A DNA stretch of 64,000 nt, taken from Paenibacillus taihuensis. GTDB lineage: Bacteria > Bacillota > Bacilli > Paenibacillales > Paenibacillaceae. The stretch is from positions 124,001 through 188,000 of the forward strand of contig NZ_QTTN01000009.1 in the NCBI RefSeq assembly GCF_003386535.1, given 5' to 3'. The stretch's first letter is position 1, and each line of letters begins with the position of its first letter. The notes under the pieces are model-generated. The model did not search any database and was not told the DNA's origin. It saw nothing but the letters and a program-made list of their open reading frames with translations. The position numbers and the translations under genes are program-made. This document shows, piece after piece, positions 53,330-61,541 of this stretch.

Positions 53330-53953
53330 TTACTTCGTCGCCCACAGGAAGCCGCGGCGCATCAGCTCAAGCGTTTGCGGCATAGCCACAATGTTCGCCT
53401 GATGGCCGAGCGAGTTGTAATACACGCGGCCTTGGCCCCATGTTTTCGTCCAAACGATCGGCATCTTCACATCGTCAAACGATGTCGTCGCGTGTACTTT
53501 AACGGCCGGGTCAACGTGCATGTAGTACTTCTCCGTGCGAACCTCGAAGTCGCCAATGCCGCTCGTCAGCGGATCATCTTCGCTCACCATGTTGACGTCG
53601 TAGAGCACGCCGTCATTGCCCGGATGCGCAACCCACTGACCGCCAACCATGAATTGATATTCAACTTCGTTGCGGAACGAGTCGCCCATACCGCCGTGGC
53701 AGCCTGCGATGCCGCAGCCAGCAGCAACTGTGTCCAGCAATGGACGAAGCTGCTCTTGCGTAATCGTGCCCATCGTCCAGATCGGTACGATCAGATCGAG
53801 CGAAGCCATGAGCTCCGCATCCTTATAAGCATCGAGCGTATCGGATACGACGACCTCGAAGCCCTCTTCCTTCAATAAGCCTTCAAAAATTTCTCCGACT
53901 TCCTTCGGCTGATGACCGTCCCAGCCGCCCCAAACGATAAGTGCTTTTTTCAT
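53330..53953 (-). CDS. ThuA domain protein
   Basis: About 207 residues with the class I glutamine-amidotransferase-like fold of ThuA (trehalose utilisation). The opening MKKALIVWGGWDGHQPKEV and the IAGCHGGMGDSFR motif are typical. ThuA partners with Gfo/Idh/MocA enzymes in sugar metabolism, and here it is between them; in rhizobia ThuAB makes 3-keto-trehalose-type products. The start is uncertain between ATG at 53953 and GTG at 53959. Confidence 0.85.
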   Translation of the reverse strand: MKKALIVWGGWDGHQPKEVGEIFEGLLKEEGFEVVVSDTLDAYKDAELMASLDLIVPIWTMGTITQEQLRPLLDTVAAGCGIAGCHGGMGDSFRNEVEYQFMVGGQWVAHPGNDGVLYDVNMVSEDDPLTSGIGDFEVRTEKYYMHVDPAVKVHATTSFDDVKMPIVWTKTWGQGRVYYNSLGHQANIVAMPQTLELMRRGFLWATK

Positions 53954-53985
53954 AATCACGTTACCATCCTTCTAATCAAATTAGG

Positions 53986-55161
53986 TTAGCGCAGCTCCGA
54001 GATCGAAACCCAGCGGCGTTCTTCAATCGACTTATCGACGGCTTCCAATACGGCTTGGCACTCCACGCCGTCCACGAAGTTCGGCACCGGCTGGCGATCT
54101 TCTGCAATCGCAGTCATGAACTCATGAATCTCATGCGTAAACGTGTGCTCGTAGCCAATCGTATGACCAGCTGGCCACCAAGCGTCGCTGTAAGCATGTG
54201 CAGCGTCTGTCGCGATAACGCGGCGGAAGCCTTGTACGTCATCCGCATCGTCCGTGAAGTACACTTCAAGCTCATTCACGCGCTCAAAATCAAACTTGAT
54301 ACTGCCCTTGCTGCCGTTAATCTCGAACGAGTTGGTGCAGCGGTGGCCTGGCGCGAAGCGAGTCGCTTCGATGCTGCCAAGCGCGCCATTAGCGAAACGA
54401 GCTAGGAACAGCGTTGCATCGTCAACGGTAACTTGGCCGCGCGGTGCGTCTATGTCGCCCTTCTTGCTAAGTCCAGTTGTAAGCTCGCTCGACGCAGCTT
54501 GCAGCGGACGCTCCTTGATGAACGTTTCGCTCATGCCGATAACCTCTTTGAAATCGCCAACGAGGAAACGAGCCATATCAATAACGTGTGCGCCGAGGTC
54601 GCCGTGCGCGCCGGAACCGGCAACTTCCTTCTGCAAACGCCATACGAGCGGGAACGAAGGATCGACGATCCAGTCCTGCAGGAAGAATCCGCGGAAGTGA
54701 TAGATCTCGCCAAGGCGGCCTTCAGTAACGAGCTTCTTCGCCAGCTGAACCGCAGGCGCGAAACGGTAGTTGAAGCCGACCATATGCTTCACGCCGCCTT
54801 TCTCGGCCGCATTCAGCATCTCGATCGAATCTGCGAGGTTCAGCGCAAGCGGCTTCTCGCAGAAGATATGCTTGCCCGCTTCAGCGGCAGCAATGGCAAT
54901 CTCTTTATGCGCGTCGCTTGGCGCGTTAATGTCAACCAAATCAATATCGTCACGGGAAACCAGCTTCCGCCAATCTGTCTCCGCTTCCTCCCAGCCGAAC
55001 TGTGCGCGAGCCTGCTCAAGGCCGACTGCGTCACGTCCGCAAATAACCGCCATCTCCGGGCGAGTAACCTTCGGGAAGAACATCGGAAGAGCACGATAAG
55101 CGTTGCTGTGGGCTTTCCCCATAAATTTATAACCAATCATACCGACACGAATTTTGCTCAT
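53986..55161 (-). CDS. Gfo/Idh/MocA family oxidoreductase (distinct from copies A and B)
   Basis: A 391-residue dehydrogenase. The cofactor region is KIRVGMIGYKFMGKAHSNAYR and the catalytic Lys in HIFCEKPLALN. The C-terminal domain has GAHGDLGAHVIDMARFLVGDF and a conserved FEINGSKGSIKFDFER. It is longer than copies A and B and only distantly like them. Together with the ThuA gene, this may form a 3-keto-sugar or inositol catabolic set. The ATG at 55161 is chosen; a TTG 21 bp earlier lies before the ribosome binding site. The LacI gene upstream is the likely regulator. Confidence 0.9.
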   Translation of the reverse strand: MSKIRVGMIGYKFMGKAHSNAYRALPMFFPKVTRPEMAVICGRDAVGLEQARAQFGWEEAETDWRKLVSRDDIDLVDINAPSDAHKEIAIAAAEAGKHIFCEKPLALNLADSIEMLNAAEKGGVKHMVGFNYRFAPAVQLAKKLVTEGRLGEIYHFRGFFLQDWIVDPSFPLVWRLQKEVAGSGAHGDLGAHVIDMARFLVGDFKEVIGMSETFIKERPLQAASSELTTGLSKKGDIDAPRGQVTVDDATLFLARFANGALGSIEATRFAPGHRCTNSFEINGSKGSIKFDFERVNELEVYFTDDADDVQGFRRVIATDAAHAYSDAWWPAGHTIGYEHTFTHEIHEFMTAIAEDRQPVPNFVDGVECQAVLEAVDKSIEERRWVSISELR

Positions 55162-55218
55162 CTTCTCATTTCCACCTCTCAAGCGAATTTGTTTTACCTT
55201 GGACCATTAGTCAGAACA

Positions 55219-56256
55219 TTAGTCGCGAGTTGCCAGAGATACTTGGGATGAAGCACGTTCAATCAGTTTTACAGGCAGCTTGATTTCAAAAGGAGCAGGC
55301 GGTTCGTTCTCCGTCATTGCATCGAGCAGCCGTGAAGCCGCTTCGCAGCCGACCTCGTAGAACGGCACGCGGATCGAAGTCAGCGGCGGTTCTGTCATCC
55401 GCGACACATCGGAGTCGTCGCAGCCGACAAGCGCTAGATGCTCGCCAATCCGAATGCCAAGCTCCTTCAGGCCTTGCATGAGCCCAATGGCCATTCGATC
55501 ATTCGCGGCAATAACCGCATCCACTTCGCCGCTCTCCACCAGCTTTGCAACCGCTTCCGCAAGTCCGTATCCGCTCTTCCGGCTATAGTTGCCGACGAGC
55601 ACATGCTCCGGATTATACGGCAGCCCTGCTTCCTTCAGCGCCTGCTGATAGCCTTTCAGTCGATCTAAGCTGTTCGAATACTCCGCCGGACCGTTCAAGA
55701 AACCAATCCGCCGGTAGCCTTGTTTCACAAGATGTTTGCCTGCGTGATAGCTCCCCATTCGCTGATCGGCGTCTACGGTGCAGAATGCTTCGCCTTCGAA
55801 ACGCTGGTTGACCAGGCAGAACGGATACTCGCCGTCTCTTAATTCCTGCAGCGCCGCCCGTTCGGAAGGAATGTCCTGCGCACCTAAGATGATGCATCCG
55901 TCAATCTTCTGCGTTCGAAACAAGCTGGCGTAATCCCTCGGCTCATGGGGTTCGCGGAACAAGAGCAGCAGATCATAGCCCCGCTGTTTAGCCGTCATCC
56001 CAATGCCGCTTAACACTTCGGAGAAGTAGTACGTAGAGAAGAGATTCACTTTAGGCAGCATAGGCAGGATGACGCCAAGGTTGCCGCTCTTTCGCAGCGC
56101 GAACCGCTGTGCCAGCGCATTCGGAACATACCCCAGCTTGTTCGCCGCTTCGATCACTCGTCTTGCTGTTTCTTCCTTCACGTTATCGGCACCGCTTAAT
56201 ACACGCGATACCGTCGCTTCCGATACGCCCGCAAGCTCCGCAACTTTTCTACGAAT
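55219..56256 (-). CDS. LacI-family transcriptional regulator with apparent ATT start
   Basis: About 345 residues if translation starts at ATT (56256). The helix-turn-helix VAELAGVSEATVSRVLSGADNVKEETARRVIEAANKLGYVPNALAQ is complete only if the first codon is this ATT; the frame is open, bounded by TAA ten codons upstream, and the excellent site GGAGGGGAGGAAGG lies just before it. The first ATG/GTG/TTG in the frame is a GTG at 56181, which would cut off the recognition helix. The ligand-binding domain follows (about 60-345, with LGVILPMLPKVNLFSTYYFSEVLSGIG and IAANDRMAIGLMQGLKELG). It most likely represses the downstream dehydrogenase operon until a sugar binds. Confidence 0.85.
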   Translation of the reverse strand: MRRKVAELAGVSEATVSRVLSGADNVKEETARRVIEAANKLGYVPNALAQRFALRKSGNLGVILPMLPKVNLFSTYYFSEVLSGIGMTAKQRGYDLLLLFREPHEPRDYASLFRTQKIDGCIILGAQDIPSERAALQELRDGEYPFCLVNQRFEGEAFCTVDADQRMGSYHAGKHLVKQGYRRIGFLNGPAEYSNSLDRLKGYQQALKEAGLPYNPEHVLVGNYSRKSGYGLAEAVAKLVESGEVDAVIAANDRMAIGLMQGLKELGIRIGEHLALVGCDDSDVSRMTEPPLTSIRVPFYEVGCEAASRLLDAMTENEPPAPFEIKLPVKLIERASSQVSLATRD

Positions 56257-56284
56257 AAGCCCTTCCTCCCCTCCGTGTTACTGG

Positions 56285-56304
56285 AAATGTACACGCGTAC
56301 ATTT
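56285..56304. promoter_or_regulatory. palindromic operator-like site upstream of the LacI gene
   Basis: AAATGTAC (56285-56292) and GTACATTT (56297-56304) are perfect inverted arms around ACGC. LacI-family operators have this size and symmetry. It lies 28-48 bp upstream of the start codon, so it could serve autoregulation. Confidence 0.55.
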
Positions 56305-56590
56305 TCTCATGCACAAAAGCGCCTGTCAATATGCAACATTGCGACGTACAGGCTCGAGTTGGTGTGTTGTCTTCAGTGGATTTATCCATTACACGACGGC
56401 TAAATAAGCCGAAATCGCTCTCTATATTTGATATATCCACTCATTGTCGCTCGAAATTCCCCGTTACTACCCTTCCAGCCGAAATGTATTGGAAAAATCC
56501 AACATAGCCTTGAAAAACCGCATGATTCGAGTAAAATAAGTGGATTTCTCCCACATAGCACTCGATATGCCAGCCGCTGGTTTGAGCATA
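56305..56590. other. intergenic region with small hairpin motifs
   Basis: About 290 bp without a supported gene. It holds three small hairpins with alike stems: TGGAT-TT-ATCCA (56377-56388), TTGGA-AAAA-TCCAA (56489-56502) and GTGGA-TTTC-TCCCAC (56540-56554), the last two followed by ACATAGC. This looks like a family of short dispersed repeats. Confidence 0.45.
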
Positions 56591-56616
56591 GAAAAACGCG
56601 CCAGCTCATGGCGCGT
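56591..56616 (-). terminator. terminator of the small membrane-protein gene
   Basis: On the minus strand ACGCGCCA and TGGCGCGT form a perfect 8-bp stem followed by TTTTTC. It lies 24 bp after the stop at 56641. Confidence 0.85.
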
Positions 56617-56640
56617 GGCGCGTCTCTATCTTTCTAGAAA

Positions 56641-56982
56641 TCAGAAACTGTTGGGATGCGGAGGGTGAGGCGGGCGAGGAGGCGGAGAGATTACGTCCCT
56701 GTCCTTCGCGGCGCTTACCATCAGCAGAATCGCCGTAATGATATGCATAATCATGCCGACAACAGGAATCCAGGCGACAACCGAAGTAATAATGCCGAGG
56801 ATGCTGCCGTGCTTCGGTTTCTTCTCGATCGAGCAGAAGACAAGCGTGACGATATGGAGCACCAGCATAAAGAACAGCGGCGTCCATGCCATGGAAATAA
56901 CGAATAGTCCTCCAATGATCGGGATGCCCAGAAAAACCTCAATCCCGCCAGAAACCCATTTTAGAATGCGCGATACCGACAT
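56641..56982 (-). CDS. small membrane protein of unknown function
   Basis: A 113-residue product with three hydrophobic segments (about 8-30, 33-52 and 60-90) and a Pro/His-rich tail (SPPPRPPHPPHPNSF). GGAGGAG precedes the ATG. It resembles small predicted membrane proteins found in Paenibacillaceae, but I do not recognise a named family. It has its own terminator and stands apart from its neighbours. Confidence 0.65.
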   Translation of the reverse strand: MSVSRILKWVSGGIEVFLGIPIIGGLFVISMAWTPLFFMLVLHIVTLVFCSIEKKPKHGSILGIITSVVAWIPVVGMIMHIITAILLMVSAAKDRDVISPPPRPPHPPHPNSF

Positions 56983-57019
56983 CTGTAACGTTCTCCTCCG
57001 CTCTAATCAGTTCAAACAT

Positions 57020-57475
57020 TTATTTATGACCGAGTTGTTCCGCCAACCCGATCAGAAGTCCTTCGCCACCACGAATGTAGCAAAGCTTGTACGAGTCTTC
57101 ATACCGAACCACTTCCCCAACGAGTTGGGCACCATGCTTCTTGGTCAGCCTGGTAACCAATTCGTCAATGTTCTCAACGGTGAACATGACGCGTAGATAA
57201 CCGAGGGCATTCACAGGAGCCGTCCGGTGATCGGATATAACAGGCGGGTTGAGAAATCGCGAAAGTTCAAGCCGGCTGTGGCCATCCGGGGTAATCATCA
57301 TCGCGATCTCTACACATTGTGAACCCAGCCCGGTTACGCGGCCAGCCCATTCGCCTTCGACCGTAGCTCGCCCTTCGAGCTTCAAGCCAATCTCCTCGAA
57401 GAATGCGATTGCGCTCTCAAGGGATTCTACAACGATGCCGATATTGTCCATTCTTAGTAATTTATTGTTTTCCAT
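57020..57475 (-). CDS. VOC-family (glyoxalase/bleomycin-resistance-like) protein
   Basis: A 151-residue protein with two beta-alpha-beta-beta-beta units. The first starts LRMDNIGIVVESLESAIAFFEEIGLKLEGRATVEGEWAGRV, the second LGYLRVMFTVENIDELVTRLTKKHGAQLVGEVVRYEDSYKLCYIRGGEGLLIGLAEQL. Family members are metal-dependent lyases, dioxygenases or binding proteins; the exact role here is open. The start MENNKL at 57475 is preferred because GGGAG lies in front; a longer frame would begin 36 bp earlier. Confidence 0.85.
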   Translation of the reverse strand: MENNKLLRMDNIGIVVESLESAIAFFEEIGLKLEGRATVEGEWAGRVTGLGSQCVEIAMMITPDGHSRLELSRFLNPPVISDHRTAPVNALGYLRVMFTVENIDELVTRLTKKHGAQLVGEVVRYEDSYKLCYIRGGEGLLIGLAEQLGHK

Positions 57476-57527
57476 CGTTATTCTCCCTGTATGTACAATT
57501 TGGGTTAACATGGCAACATGGCTATTT

Positions 57528-57563
57528 AAAAAAAGCCGGTCAAGGACGCATCCTTAACCGGCT
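57528..57563 (-). terminator. terminator of the release-factor gene
   Basis: On the minus strand AGCCGGTTAAGGA and TCCTTGACCGGCT pair with one mismatch around TGCG, followed by TTTTTTAAATAG. It lies directly past the stop at 57596. Confidence 0.9.
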
Positions 57564-57595
57564 GTTTGTTCCGTTCATCCGCACAGCAGCGATAA

Positions 57596-59185
57596 TTAAG
57601 GTGCCATCTCCAAAAACTTGGAAGTAGGGTTCTTATCCATTGCCGTACGCATCGCGTATTCGTTCTCGAATAGCGCAACGTAATTATCTTTCTTATCCTT
57701 CACAAGCGTGGAGTTGATCCGGTACTTGGAAGGATCGATCTTGTCATCCACAATCCAGCGGGCGAACTGGAACGTCATCCGGTGCAGCTGAATTTCTACG
57801 CCGTACTCGGCACGCATACGGTGCTCGAATACTTCGAATTGCAGCTGGCCGACAACGCCGAGAATCGTCTCTTCGAAACCGCCTGTCGAGTGGAACACTT
57901 GGATCGTGCCTTCCTCGGTCAGCTGGTCGATGCCTTTCTGGTATTGCTTATGCTTCAAGGCGTTCTTCACCGTTACTTTGGCGAAGATCTCCGGCGAGAA
58001 CGTCGGCAGCTCGTCGAACACGATTTCGCTGCCCTGCGACAACGAATCGCCGATCCGGAAGATGCCCGGATCGAACAAGCCGATAATATCGCCCGGATAC
58101 GCATTCTCGACGATATCGCGATCCTGTGCGAGGAACTGCTGCGGCTGCGACAGCTTGATGTCTTTGCCGTTGCGCACGTGGCGTACGCTCATGCCGCGCT
58201 CGAAGCGTCCGGAGCAAATACGCAGGAATGCGATGCGGTCACGGTGCGCCGGGTTCATGTTCGCCTGAATCTTGAATACGTAGCCCGAGAACTTCTCGCT
58301 CATCGGATCGACTTCGCCGGACGTGCTCTGTCTTGGCGTTGGCGACGGTGCCAGCTGCAGGAAGTTCTCCAGGAACGTCTGTACGCCAAAGTTGTTCACC
58401 GCACTGCCGAAGAACAGCGGCGTAAGCTCGCCTGCGCGCACTTTATCGTAGTCGAACTGATCGCCCGCAACGTCAAGCAGCTCGAGATCTTGAATCAGCT
58501 GATCCGTCAGGTAGTCGCCCGCCATTTCGCGGATATGCGGATCGTTGTAGTCCGCTACCTTCTGTACCTCAATCGTCGAGTGGTCGTTGCCTTGGAACAG
58601 CTCAACTTGATTCTTCATCCGGTCGTAAACGCCGCACAGCTCGCGGCCCATGCCGATCGGCCAGTTCATCGGAACGGCGCGAATGCCAAGCACGCGCTCC
58701 AGCTCTTCCATCAGCTCGAACGGGCTCTTCCCTTCGCGGTCGAGCTTATTGACGAACGTGAAGATCGGAATGCCGCGCTTGCTGCACACCTGGAACAGCT
58801 TGATTGTCTGTGCCTCGACGCCTTTCGCGACGTCGATCAGCATCACCGCGCTGTCCGCTGCAGTGAGCGTACGGTACGTATCTTCGGAGAAGTCCTGGTG
58901 ACCAGGGGTATCCAGAATGTTGACGCGGTGACCGCTGTAGTCGAACTGCATAACCGAGGACGTAACGGAGATACCCCGCTGCTTCTCGATCTCCATCCAG
59001 TCCGATGTCGCGTGGCGGCTCGCCTTACGCGCCTTAACGGAACCCGCTTCGCGGATCGCGCCCCCGAACAGGAGCAGCTTCTCTGTCAATGTTGTTTTAC
59101 CCGCATCCGGGTGAGAGATAATGGCGAACGTGCGCCGTCTCTCGACTTCTTGCTTTATTTCATCCGCTATCGTAAGTTTGCTCAT
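57596..59185 (-). CDS. prfC: peptide chain release factor 3
   Basis: A 529-residue GTPase that removes class I release factors from the ribosome. Motifs: P-loop SHPDAGKTTLTEKLL near residue 25; switch II DTPGHQDFSEDTYRTL; NKLDREGKSPFELMEELE as the guanine-binding NKxD; plus the family's own WPIGMGRELCGVYDRMKNQVELF. The C-terminal domains include QFARWIVDDKIDPSKYRIN. Length is the usual for RF3. A good ribosome binding site (AAGGGAATAACG) precedes the ATG. It is 18 bp after the cyclase gene and probably shares its transcript. Confidence 0.96.
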   Translation of the reverse strand: MSKLTIADEIKQEVERRRTFAIISHPDAGKTTLTEKLLLFGGAIREAGSVKARKASRHATSDWMEIEKQRGISVTSSVMQFDYSGHRVNILDTPGHQDFSEDTYRTLTAADSAVMLIDVAKGVEAQTIKLFQVCSKRGIPIFTFVNKLDREGKSPFELMEELERVLGIRAVPMNWPIGMGRELCGVYDRMKNQVELFQGNDHSTIEVQKVADYNDPHIREMAGDYLTDQLIQDLELLDVAGDQFDYDKVRAGELTPLFFGSAVNNFGVQTFLENFLQLAPSPTPRQSTSGEVDPMSEKFSGYVFKIQANMNPAHRDRIAFLRICSGRFERGMSVRHVRNGKDIKLSQPQQFLAQDRDIVENAYPGDIIGLFDPGIFRIGDSLSQGSEIVFDELPTFSPEIFAKVTVKNALKHKQYQKGIDQLTEEGTIQVFHSTGGFEETILGVVGQLQFEVFEHRMRAEYGVEIQLHRMTFQFARWIVDDKIDPSKYRINSTLVKDKKDNYVALFENEYAMRTAMDKNPTSKFLEMAP

Positions 59186-59203
59186 CGTTATTCCCTTCGT
59201 CCT

Positions 59204-59833
59204 TTACATGCCGCCAATTAAGAAAGCGCGGGCAGGTGCCGCATCAAGACCTTTCAATTTAAGCGGCGCGATCGCCATAAAATAAGTGCCGGCAGGTACT
59301 TCCTTCAGGCGCAGCCCTTCCACAATAATGACATTATTGCGCATCAGCGTGCGGTGTGTCGGAAATTCCGGCTGCGCGCGCTCGATGCCGAGTGCATCCG
59401 TACCCAAACCTCGGATACCGTGCTCGACCAAGTAGCGTGCGCCGTCTTCCCGCAGGAAGACGAAATCGAAATCAAATTGTTCGGTGAACGAGTTGCGTGT
59501 CTTGAACAGGACCCATTCATTCTTCTGAAGCGCCAGCGGCTCCAGGTCCGCACGCGTGATGAACTGTTCGCAGTGCGTCAAGTCAACAACGCGCGCATAG
59601 CCGACCAGCTGCTCGAGGCCAATCGTCTCGATCGTTTCGCCATCCTTCAGCATATGCAGCGGCGCATCCACGTGCGTCCCGTTGTGCACATCCATATCGA
59701 GGCGCGATTCATACACCGCTTGGCCGTTGTCGTGATTGGAAACGTTCGTGATCTTCGGAACCTTCGATCCGGTGTTGTTAAACACTTGCATCGACGGCTC
59801 AATCGTCATCGAGATATCGTAAATTTTAAACAT
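59204..59833 (-). CDS. cyclase-family protein (kynurenine formamidase type)
   Basis: A 209-residue metal hydrolase. The signature HNGTHVDAPLHM (about residues 50-60) is the HxGTHxDxPxH zinc motif of the cyclase/KynB family; the rest (GLGTDALGIER and RTLMRNNVIIVEGLRLKEVPAGTYFMAIAPLKLKGLDAAPARAFLI) fits the family end to end. The family includes kynurenine formamidases and polyketide-like cyclases; no kynurenine genes are close by. It is 21 bp after the G6PD gene. Confidence 0.85.
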   Translation of the reverse strand: MFKIYDISMTIEPSMQVFNNTGSKVPKITNVSNHDNGQAVYESRLDMDVHNGTHVDAPLHMLKDGETIETIGLEQLVGYARVVDLTHCEQFITRADLEPLALQKNEWVLFKTRNSFTEQFDFDFVFLREDGARYLVEHGIRGLGTDALGIERAQPEFPTHRTLMRNNVIIVEGLRLKEVPAGTYFMAIAPLKLKGLDAAPARAFLIGGM

Positions 59834-59854
59834 CGCATCTCCGCCTGTCTAAGG

Positions 59855-61420
59855 TCACTTCGGTCCGCCCGAAATCCAGATGACATTGTCTTCAGCCTGG
59901 CCGTTCACCGGCCACCAGTGGAAACCGTCTGCTGCGAGCAGCGCATCGACGCTTGCCGGACCCCACGAGCCTGCAGGATAGAGTTGCAGCGTAGAGCTGT
60001 CTTCGCGCCATGCCGATGCGATGCGGTCAACGAACGACCACGCCTCCGCCACTTCGTCCCAACGGGTGAAGTACGTCGATTCGCCGCGAGCCGCGTCATA
60101 GATGAGGCGCTCGTAAGCTTCTGGCGTATTGATGCCGATCATGCAGCTTTGGCAGAATTCCATCGATACCGGCTGAACGACGTTGTCGACGCCGGGCTTC
60201 TTCGCATTGATTTTGATATAGATGCCTTCCATCGGGTTCACTCGAATAACGAGCAGGTTCGGCGCCAGATCGTGACGCTGCGCGAACAGCATGTTGTCCG
60301 GCACGTTCTTGAACTCGATGACAACCTCGGTCGTCTTCACCGGCAGGCGTTTGCCTGTACGGATGTAGAACGGTACGCCCGCCCAGCGGAAGTTATCCAG
60401 GTACACGCGCGCGGCAAAATACGTCTCCGTCGTCGATTCCGGATTAACCGAATCCTCTTGACGGTAGCCGCTAAGCGGTTTGTCGTTGTTTGCGCCTTCG
60501 CTGTATTGACCGCGAATAACGTGCTGGTTCACCTCGGCAGCCGAATCGAAAGGACGAAGCGAACGAAGCGCTTTGACCTTCTCGTCGCGGAGATCTTCTG
60601 CATGAAGTCGGCTAGGCGGCTCCATCGCGATCATCGCCAGCATCTGCATCATATGGTTCTGCACCATGTCGCGCAGAGCGCCCGACTTATCGTAATAGCC
60701 GCCGCGCTCTTCGACGCCGACCGTTTCCGACAGCGAGATCTGGACATTGGCAATATGTTTATTGTTCCACAGCGGTTCAAAAAATGCATTCGAGAACCGC
60801 AGCACTTGAATGTTCTGCACCATTTCCTTACCAAGGTAATGGTCAATCCGGTAAATTTCCGACTCCTCGAATACTTGGCTCAGCTGCTGATTCAGCTCGC
60901 GAGCGGATTCCAGATCGTAGCCGAACGGCTTCTCGATCACAAGGCGATTCCAGCCCGGCGACTCCAGAAGTCCCCCGTCGCGCAGGTTGAACGAGACAGG
61001 CCCGAACAGATTCGGCGCAAGCGCCAAGTAGAACAGACGGTTGCCCGGAATATTGAATTTCTCGTCAAGCCCTTTGCTAAGCGCAGCCAGCTCACGGAAG
61101 CCGTCGACATTGTTAATGTCGAGCGACATGTAGACAAAATGCTCCGCGAAACGTTCCCACAGCGCAGCGTCGTCAGCTTTGTAACGGCAAAACTCGCCGA
61201 TCGATTCATGCACGTCAGCGCGGAATTGTTCATTCGTCCGCGGTCTGCGCGCAAGCCCGACGACAGCGAAATTTTCCGCCAGCTTGCCTTCCTTATATAA
61301 GCTGAAAAGCGCAGGAAACAGCTTCCTCCGCGCTAAGTCGCCTGTAGCTCCGAACAAATAATAAACCGCACCCTCTGCGGCAATCGTGTCATGTTTGCTC
61401 ACTTCGGTCTTTTCCCTCAT
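59855..61420 (-). CDS. zwf: glucose-6-phosphate 1-dehydrogenase
   Basis: A 521-residue enzyme oxidising glucose-6-phosphate to 6-phosphogluconolactone with NADP, the entry step of the pentose-phosphate path. The NADP motif is FGATGDLARRKLFPALFSL and the active-site motif RIDHYLGKEMVQNIQVLRFSN. Full length agrees with the family. Start codon: ATG at 61420 has a weak site; GTG at 61402 has AGGGA in front and may be the true start. The stop is 21 bp before the cyclase gene. Confidence 0.96.
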   Translation of the reverse strand: MREKTEVSKHDTIAAEGAVYYLFGATGDLARRKLFPALFSLYKEGKLAENFAVVGLARRPRTNEQFRADVHESIGEFCRYKADDAALWERFAEHFVYMSLDINNVDGFRELAALSKGLDEKFNIPGNRLFYLALAPNLFGPVSFNLRDGGLLESPGWNRLVIEKPFGYDLESARELNQQLSQVFEESEIYRIDHYLGKEMVQNIQVLRFSNAFFEPLWNNKHIANVQISLSETVGVEERGGYYDKSGALRDMVQNHMMQMLAMIAMEPPSRLHAEDLRDEKVKALRSLRPFDSAAEVNQHVIRGQYSEGANNDKPLSGYRQEDSVNPESTTETYFAARVYLDNFRWAGVPFYIRTGKRLPVKTTEVVIEFKNVPDNMLFAQRHDLAPNLLVIRVNPMEGIYIKINAKKPGVDNVVQPVSMEFCQSCMIGINTPEAYERLIYDAARGESTYFTRWDEVAEAWSFVDRIASAWREDSSTLQLYPAGSWGPASVDALLAADGFHWWPVNGQAEDNVIWISGGPK

Positions 61421-61541
61421 TCTCTGTTATGTATTTTCATACAAGTACTGGTATTCTTCAATTTATGTTAGTTTAGCATATTGAGCCAGTAGATGCTATT
61501 CATCCACCGATAAAAAATCGCCCCAACAAAGGCATTATTCC

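Noticed and set aside
50870-53385. Two plus-strand frames of over 370 codons opposite the Gfo/Idh/MocA copies
   Set aside because: Both mirror the two paralogous genes and are similar to each other only for that reason.
57782-59221. 479-codon open frame on the plus strand
   Set aside because: It is antisense to the release-factor gene, which is certain. Its composition (Arg, His, Leu, Val) is that of a shadow frame.
59354-61300. 648-codon open frame on the plus strand
   Set aside because: It runs antisense to zwf and the cyclase gene, both of which have clear family motifs. The product is His/Arg-rich without domain pattern, as expected for an antisense frame of GC-rich coding DNA.
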